From positions 60,755,859-60,819,858 of the forward strand of contig NC_081852.1 of assembly GCF_963259705.1 (NCBI RefSeq): a stretch of DNA of 64,000 bases. The letters are read 5' to 3'. This DNA is from Myotis daubentonii (lineage: Eukaryota > Chordata > Mammalia > Chiroptera > Vespertilionidae). Of the stretch, positions 22,138 through 33,870 are shown one piece after another (position 1 is the first letter of the stretch; the number at the start of each line of letters is the position of its first letter). A program made the translations under genes and the position numbers. The notes under the pieces are model-generated. The model had not been told where the DNA came from, made no database searches, and saw only the letters and a list, made by a program, of their open reading frames with translations.

Positions 22138-24306
22138 CCAGCAGGGAGGGGCCATTCCACAGCGGCGGCTCGGCCTGGGCGGTGCTGCTCCTGAATTCTG
22201 GCGTCAGCTTCAGATATCGGGGCCGTCACCTGCCCAGGGCTGGCTGAGGGTGGAGCGGTCAGCCGCTGGCCCCACAGGGGCTCGGACATCCCTGCTCTCC
22301 CGTCCTGTGCCCTCTGAGTTCTGCCCCGTTGCCTGTCGGGAATGGGCTTGGCCTCCATGCTGCGTGCCAGTCCCTGTCTCCAGGATGGTTCCTGTGCCGT
22401 CAGGAGGGGGCACGTCCCCCGTTTCAGGCGTGTCTCCTGTTCCCTGTCATTTCTCAGAGGCACCCGGGCAGCGCTGGGATCCCACGCACGGGGTCTCACG
22501 TCGCGGCGTGGGGGGTTGGGGGGGGTTGGGGAGCCCGGGACTCGTGCAGGTGAGAGGGTTCCTGAGCCTGCGGCGCCCTCCCTGTCTGGGGGGCGGTGCT
22601 GACGGCCACGGGGAGTGCGGCTGGCCTCTGGCGCTCTGAGGGGCCTGCGCAGTGGCTGTTCTGCTGTCCGGCTGGGCCCTGTGCACTGTGACCCCCTCCT
22701 GCCATTGGCCCTACTTCTACGCAGGGCAAGCACATACCTGGGCCAGGAGCCCTGGTCCCCGCTCCACGGCCCTCCCGGGGGAGCTGTCAGTGAGGAGATG
22801 GGTGCCACCAGCTGGGATTTGGGGACAGGACTTGAGGGAACCAGCACAGAGCTGTGCCCTCAGCTCTGTGGGGAGTCCCGTGGGCCTGAGCCTCTGCGCT
22901 TCCTCCCAGGGTCACCGCTCAGAGCATTGGCCTCGGGGGCAGGCCAAGTCCCTGTGGCCTGGGGTGGGGGTGGGGGGCTGCTCCTGGAGCTGATCGCTGG
23001 CACCTCCTCGAAAATGTTCATTGAAACGCAAACCAAAAAAGTACAACTCAGAAGGGAGCTCGCCGCCAGGAGCGTTGCGAAGCTCCACAGCCACTGGAAG
23101 TGATTTGTGGATGAGACAGCCTTGGGAGTTTCCTGTTACTTCTCACTTCCCTCATTGCGGGGTGCCAGGGAGGCCAGCCCCTCTCCTAGGCCTCCCCTCC
23201 CCGCCCCTCTCCCCCCTGCCTGGTTCCTTGCCTGCCTCCTCACCTGCTTGCCCAGCCCCTTCTCTCCCTGCCTCTGGGGTGAATGCTGTCCCCAAGTTGG
23301 AGCAGCGGGTCCAATTCTGCTTCCCACGCACAAGCCACTGCTTCCAACCACTGCTCCCAACAGTCCTGGCAGAGACCAGGGCCTGCTGCCCGAGCCCAGA
23401 ACACCTCGGGTCAAGATTGGGGTCAGCTCAGCTCTGCCCACTCGCCGCCCGGTGGGGGTCACACTTCCCATCTGAGCCTCCTGGAGGGCTTGCTGAAGCA
23501 GCTGGGCCCCAGGCCCCGCAATGGCCGGGACCTTTCCTGGGCTCTTCCAGGGCCCACAGTCCTTTGAAACCTTCCCTCTCCAACTGGCTCCCCCGTCCCT
23601 GAGTGTGGCCACCGGGTTTATAAGGGGCGAGGCTGCGAGAGGACGGGCGGCTCCTTCACTCCCTTCGATCCTTACCATAAACTGCGCTGCTGCGGGTGTG
23701 GCTGCTGACACATGGGCGCGATCTGTGGTTATCCTGCTTTTCTGTCTTCCGAGACTTGGCTCCGTCCTACCTCCTCCCCTTTACGTTGTAAGCAAGGCCA
23801 CCGTCCCGCGTGGAGAGCGGCAGCAGGCGGCCCCGGGAAATGGTAGCTCAAATAGTGAACCTAGTTACTACACTTCGCCTGAAACCCTGGGTCAGTGGGG
23901 AAGCTCCTCCCCCGCTGGAAGGAGGGTTTGTCCCCAGTGGGGGCGTGAGTCCGCCCTCCTCCCCTCCTCCGTGGCCGCCCTCATCAGCTGGAGGCCAAGA
24001 GCCTTCTTCCCGGCGCCCTTCGGGTACTGGAGGGGATGAGGGAGGCGTTAGAGGCACAGCTGTAGGGATCCAGGTTGATGAAAATATTTAGGAAAGTAGC
24101 GAATCCTCCCGCACACGGAGGAAGGTCGCTGTTCAGCTGGCTCCCGGACCTCAAGTTCAGAAAGGCGATGGGGAGGGTTTGCAGTCTGGTTCCGCCACTG
24201 CCGGGCCAGAGCTGCGCTCTGAGGCCCCGGCTTCCTGGTCCCCGAAATGATGGGCGGGGTTGGGCTTTGGTTTCTAAATCTTCACAAAGCCCTGCAGCCC
24301 TCCACG
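22138..24306. other. Unannotated GC-rich sequence with G-tract motif
   Basis: GC-rich. It includes a G-quadruplex-type motif at 22510-22531 (G6-TT-G8-TT-G4). A minus-strand frame of 247 codons (22104-22847) ends inside the SINE and is not a gene. No exon recognised. Confidence 0.4.
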
Positions 24307-24324
24307 CCCCCCCCCCCCCCCCCC
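24307..24324. repeat. Poly-C tract (18 C)
   Basis: Eighteen consecutive C; unreliable in assembly and length-variable. Confidence 0.95.
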
Positions 24325-25295
24325 GGGCAGAACTCAGAGGCCTGGCTGGTGGCTGGGCGCAGAAACGACCCTGACTGTGACCCCTGCCGCAGGGCCAGTC
24401 CCCAGTGCAGGCCAGCAAACTGGTCCCGCCGCCTGGTCAGCCCACCCCACCCACTGTCCAGTGGGCGACCATGGCCCCCGTGCCCCCGCCCCACATTTAA
24501 CGTCAGCATGTCGGCCTTGGAGAGGAAGCCTGCCGCGGGGACCCCAGCACCTCAGGGTCCCACTTCTCCCCGCTCTTGCTTTCCAGTTGTTTTACACTTG
24601 CGCGTGCGAACCTTCCCTAATTCTTTGACGGCAGACTGCTGAGTGGAAGCATCCTGTGAAAGTGCAGGGGGATGGGGGGGTGTGGCCGCCGCCTCCAGGT
24701 CCTTGGTAAGCATCACACATGCTCAGCATCTTCGTGGGGCAGGGGACACACAGCAGGCTGGACCCCCACCGCTGCCCGGTCCCAGCCCAGGAGGGGACCC
24801 TTGTAGTCAGACGGAGAGAGGAGACTGGTCTCTGCTGGGAGACTCCAGGGTAAAGACGGAGCAAGGCAGTACCAGGGCCTCGCAGGGGAGAGGGAGAGAC
24901 AGCACCTGACAGGCTGCGCGGGGAGGGGGGAGGGCGCCTCCAGGCCCAGCACGAGGCACAGAGAGCGGTGACGGGGGAAGCAGCGCCCCTCTCCGGAACC
25001 CCGAGCCGGGTCAGGAGTGGTGGTGGTTCGATGTCATGCGTCTGCTTGGCCAAGCGCTGGTGCCCAGGCACTGGGCCAGGCTGTCACCCAGGTGCTGCTG
25101 GGAGGGAAGGAGAGGTCAGAGCTGATTAAGTGAAGGAGGTGAGCCTGGACCCCGAGAGCCACGCCCTGAGGTTGCGCAGAGAAGTTCTGCATGAGACTGA
25201 CTCGGGCCCTGCCTGCCTCCAGACCCTCAGCCTGGCCTGCGGGTGTCAGACTCGCAGCTCTCACAGGGACCAGTTCCTTCCATCAACCCCTCCTT
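24325..25295. other. Unannotated GC-rich sequence
   Basis: GC-rich with CpG. Open frames overlap on both strands without recognisable features. Confidence 0.4.
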
Positions 25296-25382
25296 CTACA
25301 CACTCACATGCACACACACAGACACGCATCCTCGTGTGCATATACATGTGTACGCAGAGAGATGCACACACACACGCACACT
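25296..25382. repeat. CA-rich simple repeat
   Basis: ACACA/CACACG imperfect array. Confidence 0.9.
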
Positions 25383-26882
25383 TCCTATTGGGTTTGCCTC
25401 TCTGGAGAATCCTGTCTGACACATCAGGGATGGGCAGAGACCCAGGGTCATGGCCACACTTGGACTCACACGCTGGCCCGTGGCTCTGCCCCGTGGGAGT
25501 CGCCTGCTCCTTTCTCCGTCGCAATCCTGCCCCACGAGTGTTTTCTCACATGGACTCTCAGCCGAGGAGGCCTTGGCTCGACGGCCCCCTCCCCAGCTAC
25601 CTCCCCCCAGACCCACTCGCCTGAGCGGTCCCCGGAGATCCGAGGAGCAGACCCCCGGAGGGCGGGCCCCCGGAGAGCGCGGCGATGATTCCTGCGGAGC
25701 CTGGAATGCCTTTGAAAACCAGCCTGTCTCCCGTGACCCTGGCGTGGTCTCCACACGGATGATATTAACGGCGGCAGATCCCACGAGCAGTCTTCCCGAG
25801 ACGCTGGCACAGTGACAGGGCCTAGGCCCCTCTTTGAAGAGCTCCGTTCGCCCAACCAAACCTGTCATGTGGCCTCTCAGTCAAAGGAAGGGCGTCCCGG
25901 ACTGTCATGTGGAAGAAATCAGGGCTTTGAGGATCCCAGCTCCGCGCAAGGCTTCAGAGGAACCGGCGCTCCGCTCTGACAGGCGGGCGGGGGAATGTGG
26001 ATTCTCGCCGCAGCGCAGGGAAGAGCCACATGACGGCCCAGCGTGTGATCACCAGGGTCCCGGGAGAGCCACGACACAGTCCCCGGGGATCTCAGAGGGA
26101 GGCCGTGTGACTCCAGCACAGTGAGGTCGGGATGCTCGTCTATAAAGCTCACAGGGTCTGGAGGTCCGCTCCCCGTAACAGGGAGATGCGGAGTGTGAGC
26201 GGGTGAGGGTACGTGTGCGTGTGCGGCCATGGAGCCCACAGGCTACCCCGTCCTGGTGGGCCCATCGAGTCGGAGCATCTGCTGAATAGATCACTGACCC
26301 GGGAACTGAGCCCAGCAGCGTGAGCGGAGGCGGCTGGCCAGCTGTGTCTTCCCGAGGTGGGGACATTGTATTGATGTGCGTGGAGATTCTCGTCTGAAAC
26401 AAGTAAACCATAAGCCCGCAGTATTGAAAAATTAGAAGCAAATCTCCGCGTGGGCAGGCATTTAAATGGCAGAAGTTGTGCTGTCAGACTTCTGGATCTG
26501 CTCTGATCATCACGCCGGCCACAAGCGCAGGGCACGCTGGTAGCTCGGGGCACAGTCAGGGTCTCTCCCTTTCCAGCTACCAGGTTCCTTTGATGCCACC
26601 AGTCTGTCTTGCCATCCGTGTTAGGACACAAGCTCCTGAAGACACAGACTCTATGAGGGCACATGGCTACTAGTCAGTGGCCTCTCGGGGCTCAGGGGAG
26701 AGAGCCCGGGAGGTGCGAGGGAAGGGCCTAGGCTACTTGCATAGCCCCAAGAAGTGGCAAATATTCAAGGCAAGACACGGAAGGAAGGCAGGGGCGTCAA
26801 ACTGGACCTCAGTCTGGCCTGACGTTGAGATTTTGCAGCTCTTGCATTTGGAGGTGAGACGTTTGGTCCAAGTGGTGTTATT
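25383..26882. other. Unannotated sequence
   Basis: GC-rich to about 26340, then mixed. Overlapping frames up to about 190 codons lack domain signals. Around 26615-26665 there is faint L2-like text (ACACAAGCTCCTGAAGACAC). Confidence 0.35.
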
Positions 26883-27165
26883 CCATTCTCACCCACATCC
26901 TATGTTTATAGCCGCAAACATATCCAAGCTATATCCCCTGTACTCTTATCCCCATCCCCGTCCAGATCTATATCCATAGCCATGTCTATATCCTCATCCT
27001 CATGGCTATTCCCACCCCTTCTCATCCACAACTCCATCCACATTTCCATCTACATCCCTATCCACATCTCCATCCCCATCTCCATCCACATCTATATCCA
27101 TAGCCGTATCTATAGCCTCACCCTTACAGCCATTTTTACTCCTCCCCTCCCACCCAGCCTTTGTT
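26883..27165. repeat. (CATCYA)-type imperfect repeat with 124-bp duplication
   Basis: A pyrimidine-rich array of CATCCA, TATCC and CATCTC words. A block starting TCTATATCCATAGCC at 26967 recurs at 27091, so the array contains a ~124-bp higher-order duplication. Confidence 0.85.
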
Positions 27166-27880
27166 GGTTCTGTTCACACCATCACCTCCATCATTCCTTG
27201 GTCCTTATCCTGATCCTTGGGTAGGTCTGTACCAGGGTTCTTTTGAGACGTAGGTTGTCTTTCTTTTCCAATAGAATATTCACCACCACAAATCCCATTA
27301 ATAATGGCCTGAAAGTGTTACCTACTTAGTCCCCAAAAGTTAACATTTTTCCCAAACGCTGTTTATTATTGGAACATTTGTGAACCTTTGAAATACCTGA
27401 CCCATTCATTTATTCCTGAATATATGTGGAATCTACTCAACTACCAGAATTCAGTGGCTTTATCATCAAATTAAAATAAATAAAGAGCTCGACTTTTTTT
27501 TTTTTTTTACTCCTGGTGATAGCTTTGGTATACCTTTTATTCTAGCTAAACTAATAATTACTGTCCAGTTTAAACTTGTTATGAGGGAGAAGCAATTATT
27601 ACGTGCAAGAGACCTTCACTTCTGTCCTTCTATATAAGTGGACCTGCTGAGCCAATCCATACATGATTTGCTGTTAACTGGCGTGTGTTCGAGCTTGTGC
27701 ACCTCCATAGGCAAGTCTCGCCCGACATTCATTCCTTCTGAGAAAGTGTATTAGGAATCCACAGTGCGAAGCCTCAGCTACTTGAGAAGTGACTTATTCT
27801 CCAAACTACGGAGGGTACAAAACTGTCCTTGGATGGAGAGATAAAAACCGGAACGCGTGTTTCTGTCAGAGGAATTATTC
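27166..27880. other. AT-rich unannotated sequence
   Basis: AT-rich with a poly-T run at 27494-27508 and TAATAATTACTG near 27550. No repeat family recognised. It may be an old degraded repeat or a weakly constrained element. Confidence 0.3.
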
Positions 27881-28379
27881 CTGCGCCCGAGGTTAGAATC
27901 CGTGGTGGGGGAAAAGCTCAAATTGGTTCTGCCCCTGTGGCTGGCTGGTCACCGCGGTCATTCCAGTCATTCCGCAGGTTCTGCTTCTGCGATTGGAGGT
28001 CACTTTAGGGCATCTCCATGGCGCTGCCCATTCCTCGAGCCATCTTCCGATGCCCAGGCCCCGGGGGAGGCTGATGGGATTGCTGTTGGCCTTGACGGTG
28101 GGACATTGGCTGCCCCGTGAGGCCACGAGGGAACCAAAGAATCCGTCCCCTGCAGGGGACAAAGTTGGCTTGTTTGCCGGAGATAAATGTGTGTGCACTG
28201 AGGTGCACCCTAACCGAGGAATTTCTCTTCCTTTTATTTGTGGGCAGGGGAAGGAAGCGCCAGGGAGCTTCTCCAAGTCCCAGGCCCGCTTGGCCCCTGT
28301 GATTCGGTGGCTACCCGCGGGCAGGGGGCGGTGGGGAGGGAGGGAGTGCATGCCAGGAGGCATTTCGTACCAGACCGTC
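27881..28379. other. Unannotated GC-rich sequence
   Basis: Three overlapping frames (27893-28381 minus, 27993-28385 plus and others) show no domain. No repeat recognised. Confidence 0.4.
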
Positions 28380-28665
28380 AATTAGAAGGGTCCTCGCTCT
28401 GTGCGATTTTTCTTCTTCCCAAGATCTAGTTTTCCCTGGATGTTTCCACAAATATGTCAGAAATGCTGCCCAAAAAGGGAAACGCTCAAATATTTATCTT
28501 GTATTTAACAACATCAAGAGTCGCGGAGTGTTTTTGTTAGTTTAATTTGCAGGCTGCGGTCGGTTGCTTCATGTGAATGAGAGAGAAACATCTCTGTGGT
28601 CGGACTGATAGGATGTCTCAGCAATTATGAAGTTACAAGAAAAACAAATAATAACCTCCAGTATA
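28380..28665. promoter_or_regulatory. Candidate conserved noncoding element
   Basis: AT-rich island between GC-rich flanks with AAATATTTATCTTG, TTTAACAACATC and GTTTAATTTGC. Repeat-free as far as I can tell. Function is inferred. Confidence 0.3.
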
Positions 28666-29984
28666 AACAGTCCGTGTTCCTGAACCTCTTCTGGCTCCTG
28701 GACCTAAGACGCTAGAATTCCTGGGACTTGGGAACTCACCGGCACAGGGGCCCCGGAGCCGCCCGGGGCCGGGAGCCAAATGCAAGGTCCCCGTGGACGT
28801 GTCCCGGATTTCCGTGTGCCCCAGGCGTGTTGCTCCATGGCGACAGCACGCCAGCATTTCATCTTGAGACAGCCTCTGGCCATTAGGGAAGTCTCCATTT
28901 CCCATGGCTTTATGCTCCTATTGTGCTCTGCAAGGCCGTGAGCGACCAGGGCGTCCTCGATGAGGGCTTCTCGGGCTCAGGGGAGTCGGGAGGGGAGAGA
29001 GCTGGGGACAGGGTTTGTTTTCGAAGTCAGTTTAGCGCATCGGATGGGTTGGAGCTGAAATAATTGTACAAAACAAGGGCCCACGCTGAGCAGGAGCTGA
29101 GCCACGTGGACATGCGAGACCTTTGCGTCACCATGGAGGGTGGAGGGCGAGGCCCTGGTGCCCGCAGCTGCATTGCCCCCAGTCGAGGGCCTCAGATAAG
29201 GAGCAGGGTCCGGACTTGTGTGCGGGGGGACCCGATGGCAGAGGGGGCGAGCGGACCCCAGTCTCCTGCTCGCGCTGCCGTCCGTCAGAAGCTGTGGTTA
29301 CTGGAAGGATCGCGGGCAGCACTGTCCTTGAGTGAGGCTTGGGTTTGGATACTTTTCATTCAAACACAAGTGGAATTGACGTCCTTTTCACAAGGAAAGT
29401 CCTCCCTCCCTTTGGCAAGCACTAGCTGGGCACCCCAATGAGCTCAGTTCTGGGGACCCCACTAATGAAGAGCCACAGTGGGAGGGAGACGGGTCCTGAT
29501 GCTGGGGGTGAACGTGATGAGAACGGCCACAGCTCTCTGTGGACACAGCAGGAAAGGAAAGTCCTCCAAGGATATGAACAGCTTCGTGGGCGGGGTCCAG
29601 CCAACCTGAGAAGTGAGGGTTCAGTGCGACCCATTCAGGGCCCAGCGGGGCTGGGCATGTGGTCCAGGGGTCTCTCCCAGGGCGCCTCCCAGACACGCCC
29701 AGGGCCAGGGCCCGGGTCTGAGCAGTGACCTCGGCTGCCTGCCTCTGAGGCCCGCACACCACGGATGCGCCTTCTTTCACATGACCCGATTCTGTCCGCA
29801 TACACCCCGGCTTGGAGGGAAGTTTGTCCCGTCTTGTTCATAACTTGACGAGGTAGGTCCAGTTCTAGGTCAAATGCCATAAGATAGGGGCCCTCATTTC
29901 CCGGTCCTGGTCCCTGAAGGACTTGCTCATCTCGTACCATGAAGTCCCCCTGTGGTGGGAAGGGAAGATGTATTTGAGGTTGGT
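28666..29984. other. Unannotated sequence
   Basis: GC-rich. No gene or repeat recognised. Confidence 0.4.
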
Positions 29985-30256
29985 CACCTACATACCTGCA
30001 CACATGCATAGGCACACACATGGACACATGTATACACACGCACAATACATGCATATACAAACATGCATGCACAATACACGCACAAACATGCACATAAACA
30101 CCCATTCTCACACATGTACAGCACATGCACACACATATACCCGTTTATGCACACAACACATGCACGTACATATACCCGTTTATGCACACGTACATATACC
30201 CGTTTATGCACACAACACATGCACGTACATATACCCATCTATGCACACAGCACCTG
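29985..30256. repeat. CA-rich array with 35/24-bp units
   Basis: Left half is degenerate ACACATGCA. On the right, ATATACCCGTTTATGCACAC recurs at 30135, 30170, 30194 and (diverged) 30229, spaced 35, 24 and 35 bp. Confidence 0.92.
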
Positions 30257-31547
30257 CACACTTCTGAGAGGAGGCTTCGGGCTGGGCGCCTGGCTGCCCT
30301 CCTGAAGTGGGTGAGGAGAGGGGCTGACACAGACCCTTCCCTGCCAGACACTCCGCCAAGGCCGCCACAGATGGGCTTTCCTCGCAGAGTCCAGCCCATT
30401 CTGCCGGGCGGCCCCGGGGTTGTCGGACGGCATGGAGTGCAGGCTGCCGGCGTGTCTGCAGACGGAGGTTTCACTGTGGACTCGCTCTGCAGCTCAATGT
30501 AAAGGCAACATTGTCTGTTCTTCCCTTCCCGTCCCCGCGGGGGTGGGCTGGGGGATGGCGCGCAGGGAGTGGGTCCTTCCCTGTGCCGTGTGGTTCTAGA
30601 TTAGTGCCCACCTGGCCCCCAAGGCCACATAGTGCCATCAACACCAGCGGCCTGCGTGTGCCCTCCCTCAGCCGGGGGCAGCTGTCAGCCTTCACTCCCC
30701 CGGCCTCGTCCTCAGAACGTGTTCAATGGGCACAGCTATCAGGGAAGAGACGGGGGTCACCCCTGACAGGCTCCCCCACTGGGTGCCTGCCCTGAGCAGC
30801 AGGCAGCAGTCATGGCTGCTCTGTCCAACCCACTGTCATGCTGAGCCGGGGGGCGGGTGAGAATTTGGGGTTCATAGGTACCCACATCGGCTGTGGGCTG
30901 ACGAGCCAGAACTCCGCACGCAGTGAGCGAGGAGGTTGTTCTCCTATGACATGCCAGTGCAAAGCCGGGCTCGCTGGAGAGCTTGGCTGGAGGCGTTGGC
31001 TGCGCGTGACATGCACAGAGCTGTGGGCTGAAATCCACGGCCCAGCGGCCGTGCTTTCTCTGTCAGTTGGAGTCAGACACGCGTCTGCTGGACCAGCACT
31101 GACACGATGCAGAACTTGAACTTGAGCTGGAACAGATACATCGGTTAAAATTCCAGTAATGCCCACAGCAGCCACGCACTTGCCGAGGTCTCATGCACTG
31201 AGCGCTTACGTGTGTTCAGAGCATCTCTGTCTTCCAGGTCACACCCCACTATGTGGATGGCGTTGTCTGGAATTGAGGAAGTTCAGGAAAACCTTTGCCT
31301 GTTAAAGAAACACATGCATTTTCACCGTATAATTGAGAGCGCCTGCGAGCTCATGGCGTCATCCAGAAAATGTAACCCCCAGGAGAGCTGTGTTTCCGGT
31401 GCCGTGTTTCCGGTGCCCCCGGAAGAACCTTTCCCTGTGAGCGTCTGCGGGCCTTCGACTTCTTTCCTTGAGCCCTGCGGCGTTTCTCTGCTGGACCCCA
31501 GCTTCGTACGTGGGGTGTGGCTGTAAGAGACGTCCTTGTCCGGTCAT
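30257..31547. other. Unannotated sequence
   Basis: GC-rich with no recognised repeat. 31365-31430 contains a short local repeat of CCGTGTTTCCGGTGCC-like text. Confidence 0.4.
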
Positions 31548-32613
31548 GTTTGGAATGGAGGCCAGGGTCCCCGTGTGTTTGGAAGGGAGGCCAGGGTCCC
31601 CGTGTGTTTGGAATGGAGGCCAGTGTCCACGTGTGTTTGAAAGGGAGGCCAGGGTCCCCGTGTGTTTGGAAGGGAGGCCGGGGTCCCCGTGTGTTTGAAA
31701 GGGAGGCCAGGGTCCCCGTGTGTTTGGAAGGGAGGCCGGGGTCCCCGTGTGTTTGGAAGGGAGGCCGGGGTCCCCTTGTGTTTGGAATGGAGGCCAGTAT
31801 CCCCGTGTGTTTGGAATGGAGACCGGGGTCCCCGTGTGTTTGGAATGGAGGCCAGGGTCCCCGTGTGTTTGGAATGGAGGCCAGTGTCCACGTGTGTTTG
31901 AAAGGGAGGCCAGTGTCCCCGTGTGTTTGGAATGGAGGCCCGGGTCCCCGTGTGTTTGGAATGGAGGCCAGTGTCCCCGTGTGTTTGGAATGGAGGCCAG
32001 GGTCCCCGTGTGTTTGGGAGGGAGGCCAGTGTCCCCGTGTGTTTGGAAGGGAGGCCAGGGTCCCCGTGTGTTTGGAAGGGAGGCCAGTGTCCCCGTGTGT
32101 TTGGAAGGGAGGCCAGTGTCCCCGTGTGTTTGGAAGGGAGGCCAGTGTCCCCGTGTGTTTGGAAGGGAGGCCGGGGTCCCCGTGTGTTTGGAATGGAGGC
32201 CAGTGTCCCCGTGTGTTTGGAAGGGAGGCCCGGGTCCCCGTGTGTTTGGAAGGGAGGCCAGGGTCCCCGTATGTTTGGAAGGGAGGCCAGGGTCCCCGTG
32301 TGTTTGGAATGGAGGCCAGGGTCCCCGTGTGTTTGGAATGGAGGCCAGTGTCCCCGTGTGTTTGGAAGGGAGGCCAGGGTCCCCGTGTGTTTGGAAGGGA
32401 GGCCGGGGTCCCCGTGTGTTTGGAAGGGAGGCCGGGGTCCCCGTGTGTTTGGAAGGGAGGCCGGGGTCCCCGTGTGTTTGGAAGGGAGGCCCGGGTTCAT
32501 GTGTGTTTGGAAGGGAGGCCAGGGTCCCCGTGTGTTTGGAATGGAGGCCAGGGTCCCCGTGTGTTTGGAATGGAGGCCAGTGTCCCCGTGTGTTTGGAAT
32601 GGAGGCCGGGGTC
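31548..32613. repeat. 29-bp minisatellite, 37 units
   Basis: Every unit starts GTTTGG(A/G)A-like and has the form 'GTTTGGAAKGGAGGCC' + 'VGKGTCCCCGTGT'. Unit starts fall at 31548 + 29n up to 32592, so 36 complete units show no net length change, with a partial 37th. Units vary mainly at the AAT/AAG position and at the CAGG, CGGG, CAGT or CCGG position. Because 29 is not a multiple of three and the unit has almost no stop codon, long frames stay open in all plus-strand frames and on the minus strand (up to 429 codons). These are artefacts of the repeat. Confidence 0.98.
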
Positions 32614-33079
32614 ACATGCCACAGGAAAGCCGATGTGACGGGCTGCATGGGGAGTGGGGTTCCCCAGCCTTGGCAGGACCCCAGGCCACTCTGCGCTCTC
32701 TCGAACCCAGGGTGCCCTCGTCACGCCTGGGCCCTGGCATGGGCCGTGCCGTCCTGTGAATCAGGAGTGGGCTGTGCAGGCCGTCTGCCCCGACGCAAGA
32801 ACCTGCCCCCTGGTCGCAGACGCAAAAGCCGTTTGTGAGAGAGAGAGTGTGAATGGAGTCCTGTGTGCAGAGGCTGGGCGGTAAGACAGTCGTACTCAGC
32901 TCAGCATTTGGGCCAGCATGAGGAGGAGGAGGCAGACCCCTGTTTACCTTCCCAGCGAGAAGAGACGCACGGAGTCGGCAGCCAAGAAGAGCAGGCGTCG
33001 CCGGGCACAGGCCGCAAGGCTTGGCTCCCGTTCTATTGGTTTTGGCCAAAACGCCCCATGAAAAATGATGCCTCCGATA
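32614..33079. other. Unannotated sequence
   Basis: GC-rich, becoming AT-rich at its right end. No gene recognised. Confidence 0.4.
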
Positions 33080-33870
33080 AAAATAAATTATAACCTACGT
33101 GTATTTGAATGAGAAGGCTTCCCTGCGAACACTTACTAAATGAAGGCTAATTCCGTTCCACCGCAGCCACGGAGCCCCGCCCGCCGCGCCGTTCCCTGCA
33201 GCTCGTTTTGGGAGAGGCTGCGGAACCCACGAGGCCGTTCCTCACACACTGCATAAAAGCGTCAGCTTATGTATAATTTACACGGCGCACGTTAGTTATG
33301 GTCTGTTTAATAGTATTTAAGGCTGTCAGATGACATCATTCTTTCATTTACCAATTGGAAAATATAAAGAGACCAATCAGAACCGTTTTACAGCGTGAGA
33401 AACACGCTCACTGAGTCGGATACGAATGGTACAAGACGACAAACAGATGCACGGGGGAGGCTTCCCTAAAAGATGTTTGCAGAGAGTTATGGCGCTGGAG
33501 CGTGCTCAGTGCTTCCGCGGTAGTTATTTTAATCATAATTTACTTACTGCGCCTGTGTTATCTGCTCACGGCTGAGGTGCCGTCAGCTACTCCTTGTGCC
33601 CGACGGCCCAGTGAGTTACCACGCGGCCCGGGCCCTGTATTAGCCGCGATAATTAAATCCAATTTGCGTTGTACGTACCTTAGTTTCTCCCCGGCCTGCG
33701 GGCGATCCCTGTGGGGGGAGAGGATTTCTGCTCCTGCCTTCATCTCTCTCTCTTTCCCCCCCAAATCCGTCTGCATGTGTTCCGCAGGGCCTACCCTACT
33801 CGGTGTAAACAGTTTTCGTACCATGAGGGATATTTATGGTGCCGTTGGAGAAAGCAGGTCAATGATTCAG
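33080..33870. promoter_or_regulatory. Strong candidate conserved noncoding element
   Basis: A long AT-rich island without recognisable repeats. Visible motifs: CTGTCAGATGACATCAT at 33323-33339 (MEIS-type CTGTCA next to a TGACATCA half CRE/PBX site), palindromic CCAATTGG at 33351-33358, CCAAT at 33373-33377 in GACCAATCAG (NF-Y type), and homeodomain core TAATTA at 33650-33655. Such clustering fits a developmental enhancer, but sequence conservation was not tested. Confidence 0.5.

Noticed and set aside
22104..22847. 247-codon minus-strand frame
   Set aside because: Its end lies in the Ves SINE tail and the rest is GC-rich sequence with frames open on both strands.
29985..30256. CRISPR-like array
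   Set aside because: Unit spacing is irregular (35/24/35), there are no distinct spacers, and the setting is a mammalian CA-rich simple repeat.
31359..32648. 429-codon minus-strand frame and the overlapping plus-strand frames of 373, 372 and 278 codons
   Set aside because: All are translations of the 29-bp minisatellite, which has almost no stop codon in any frame.
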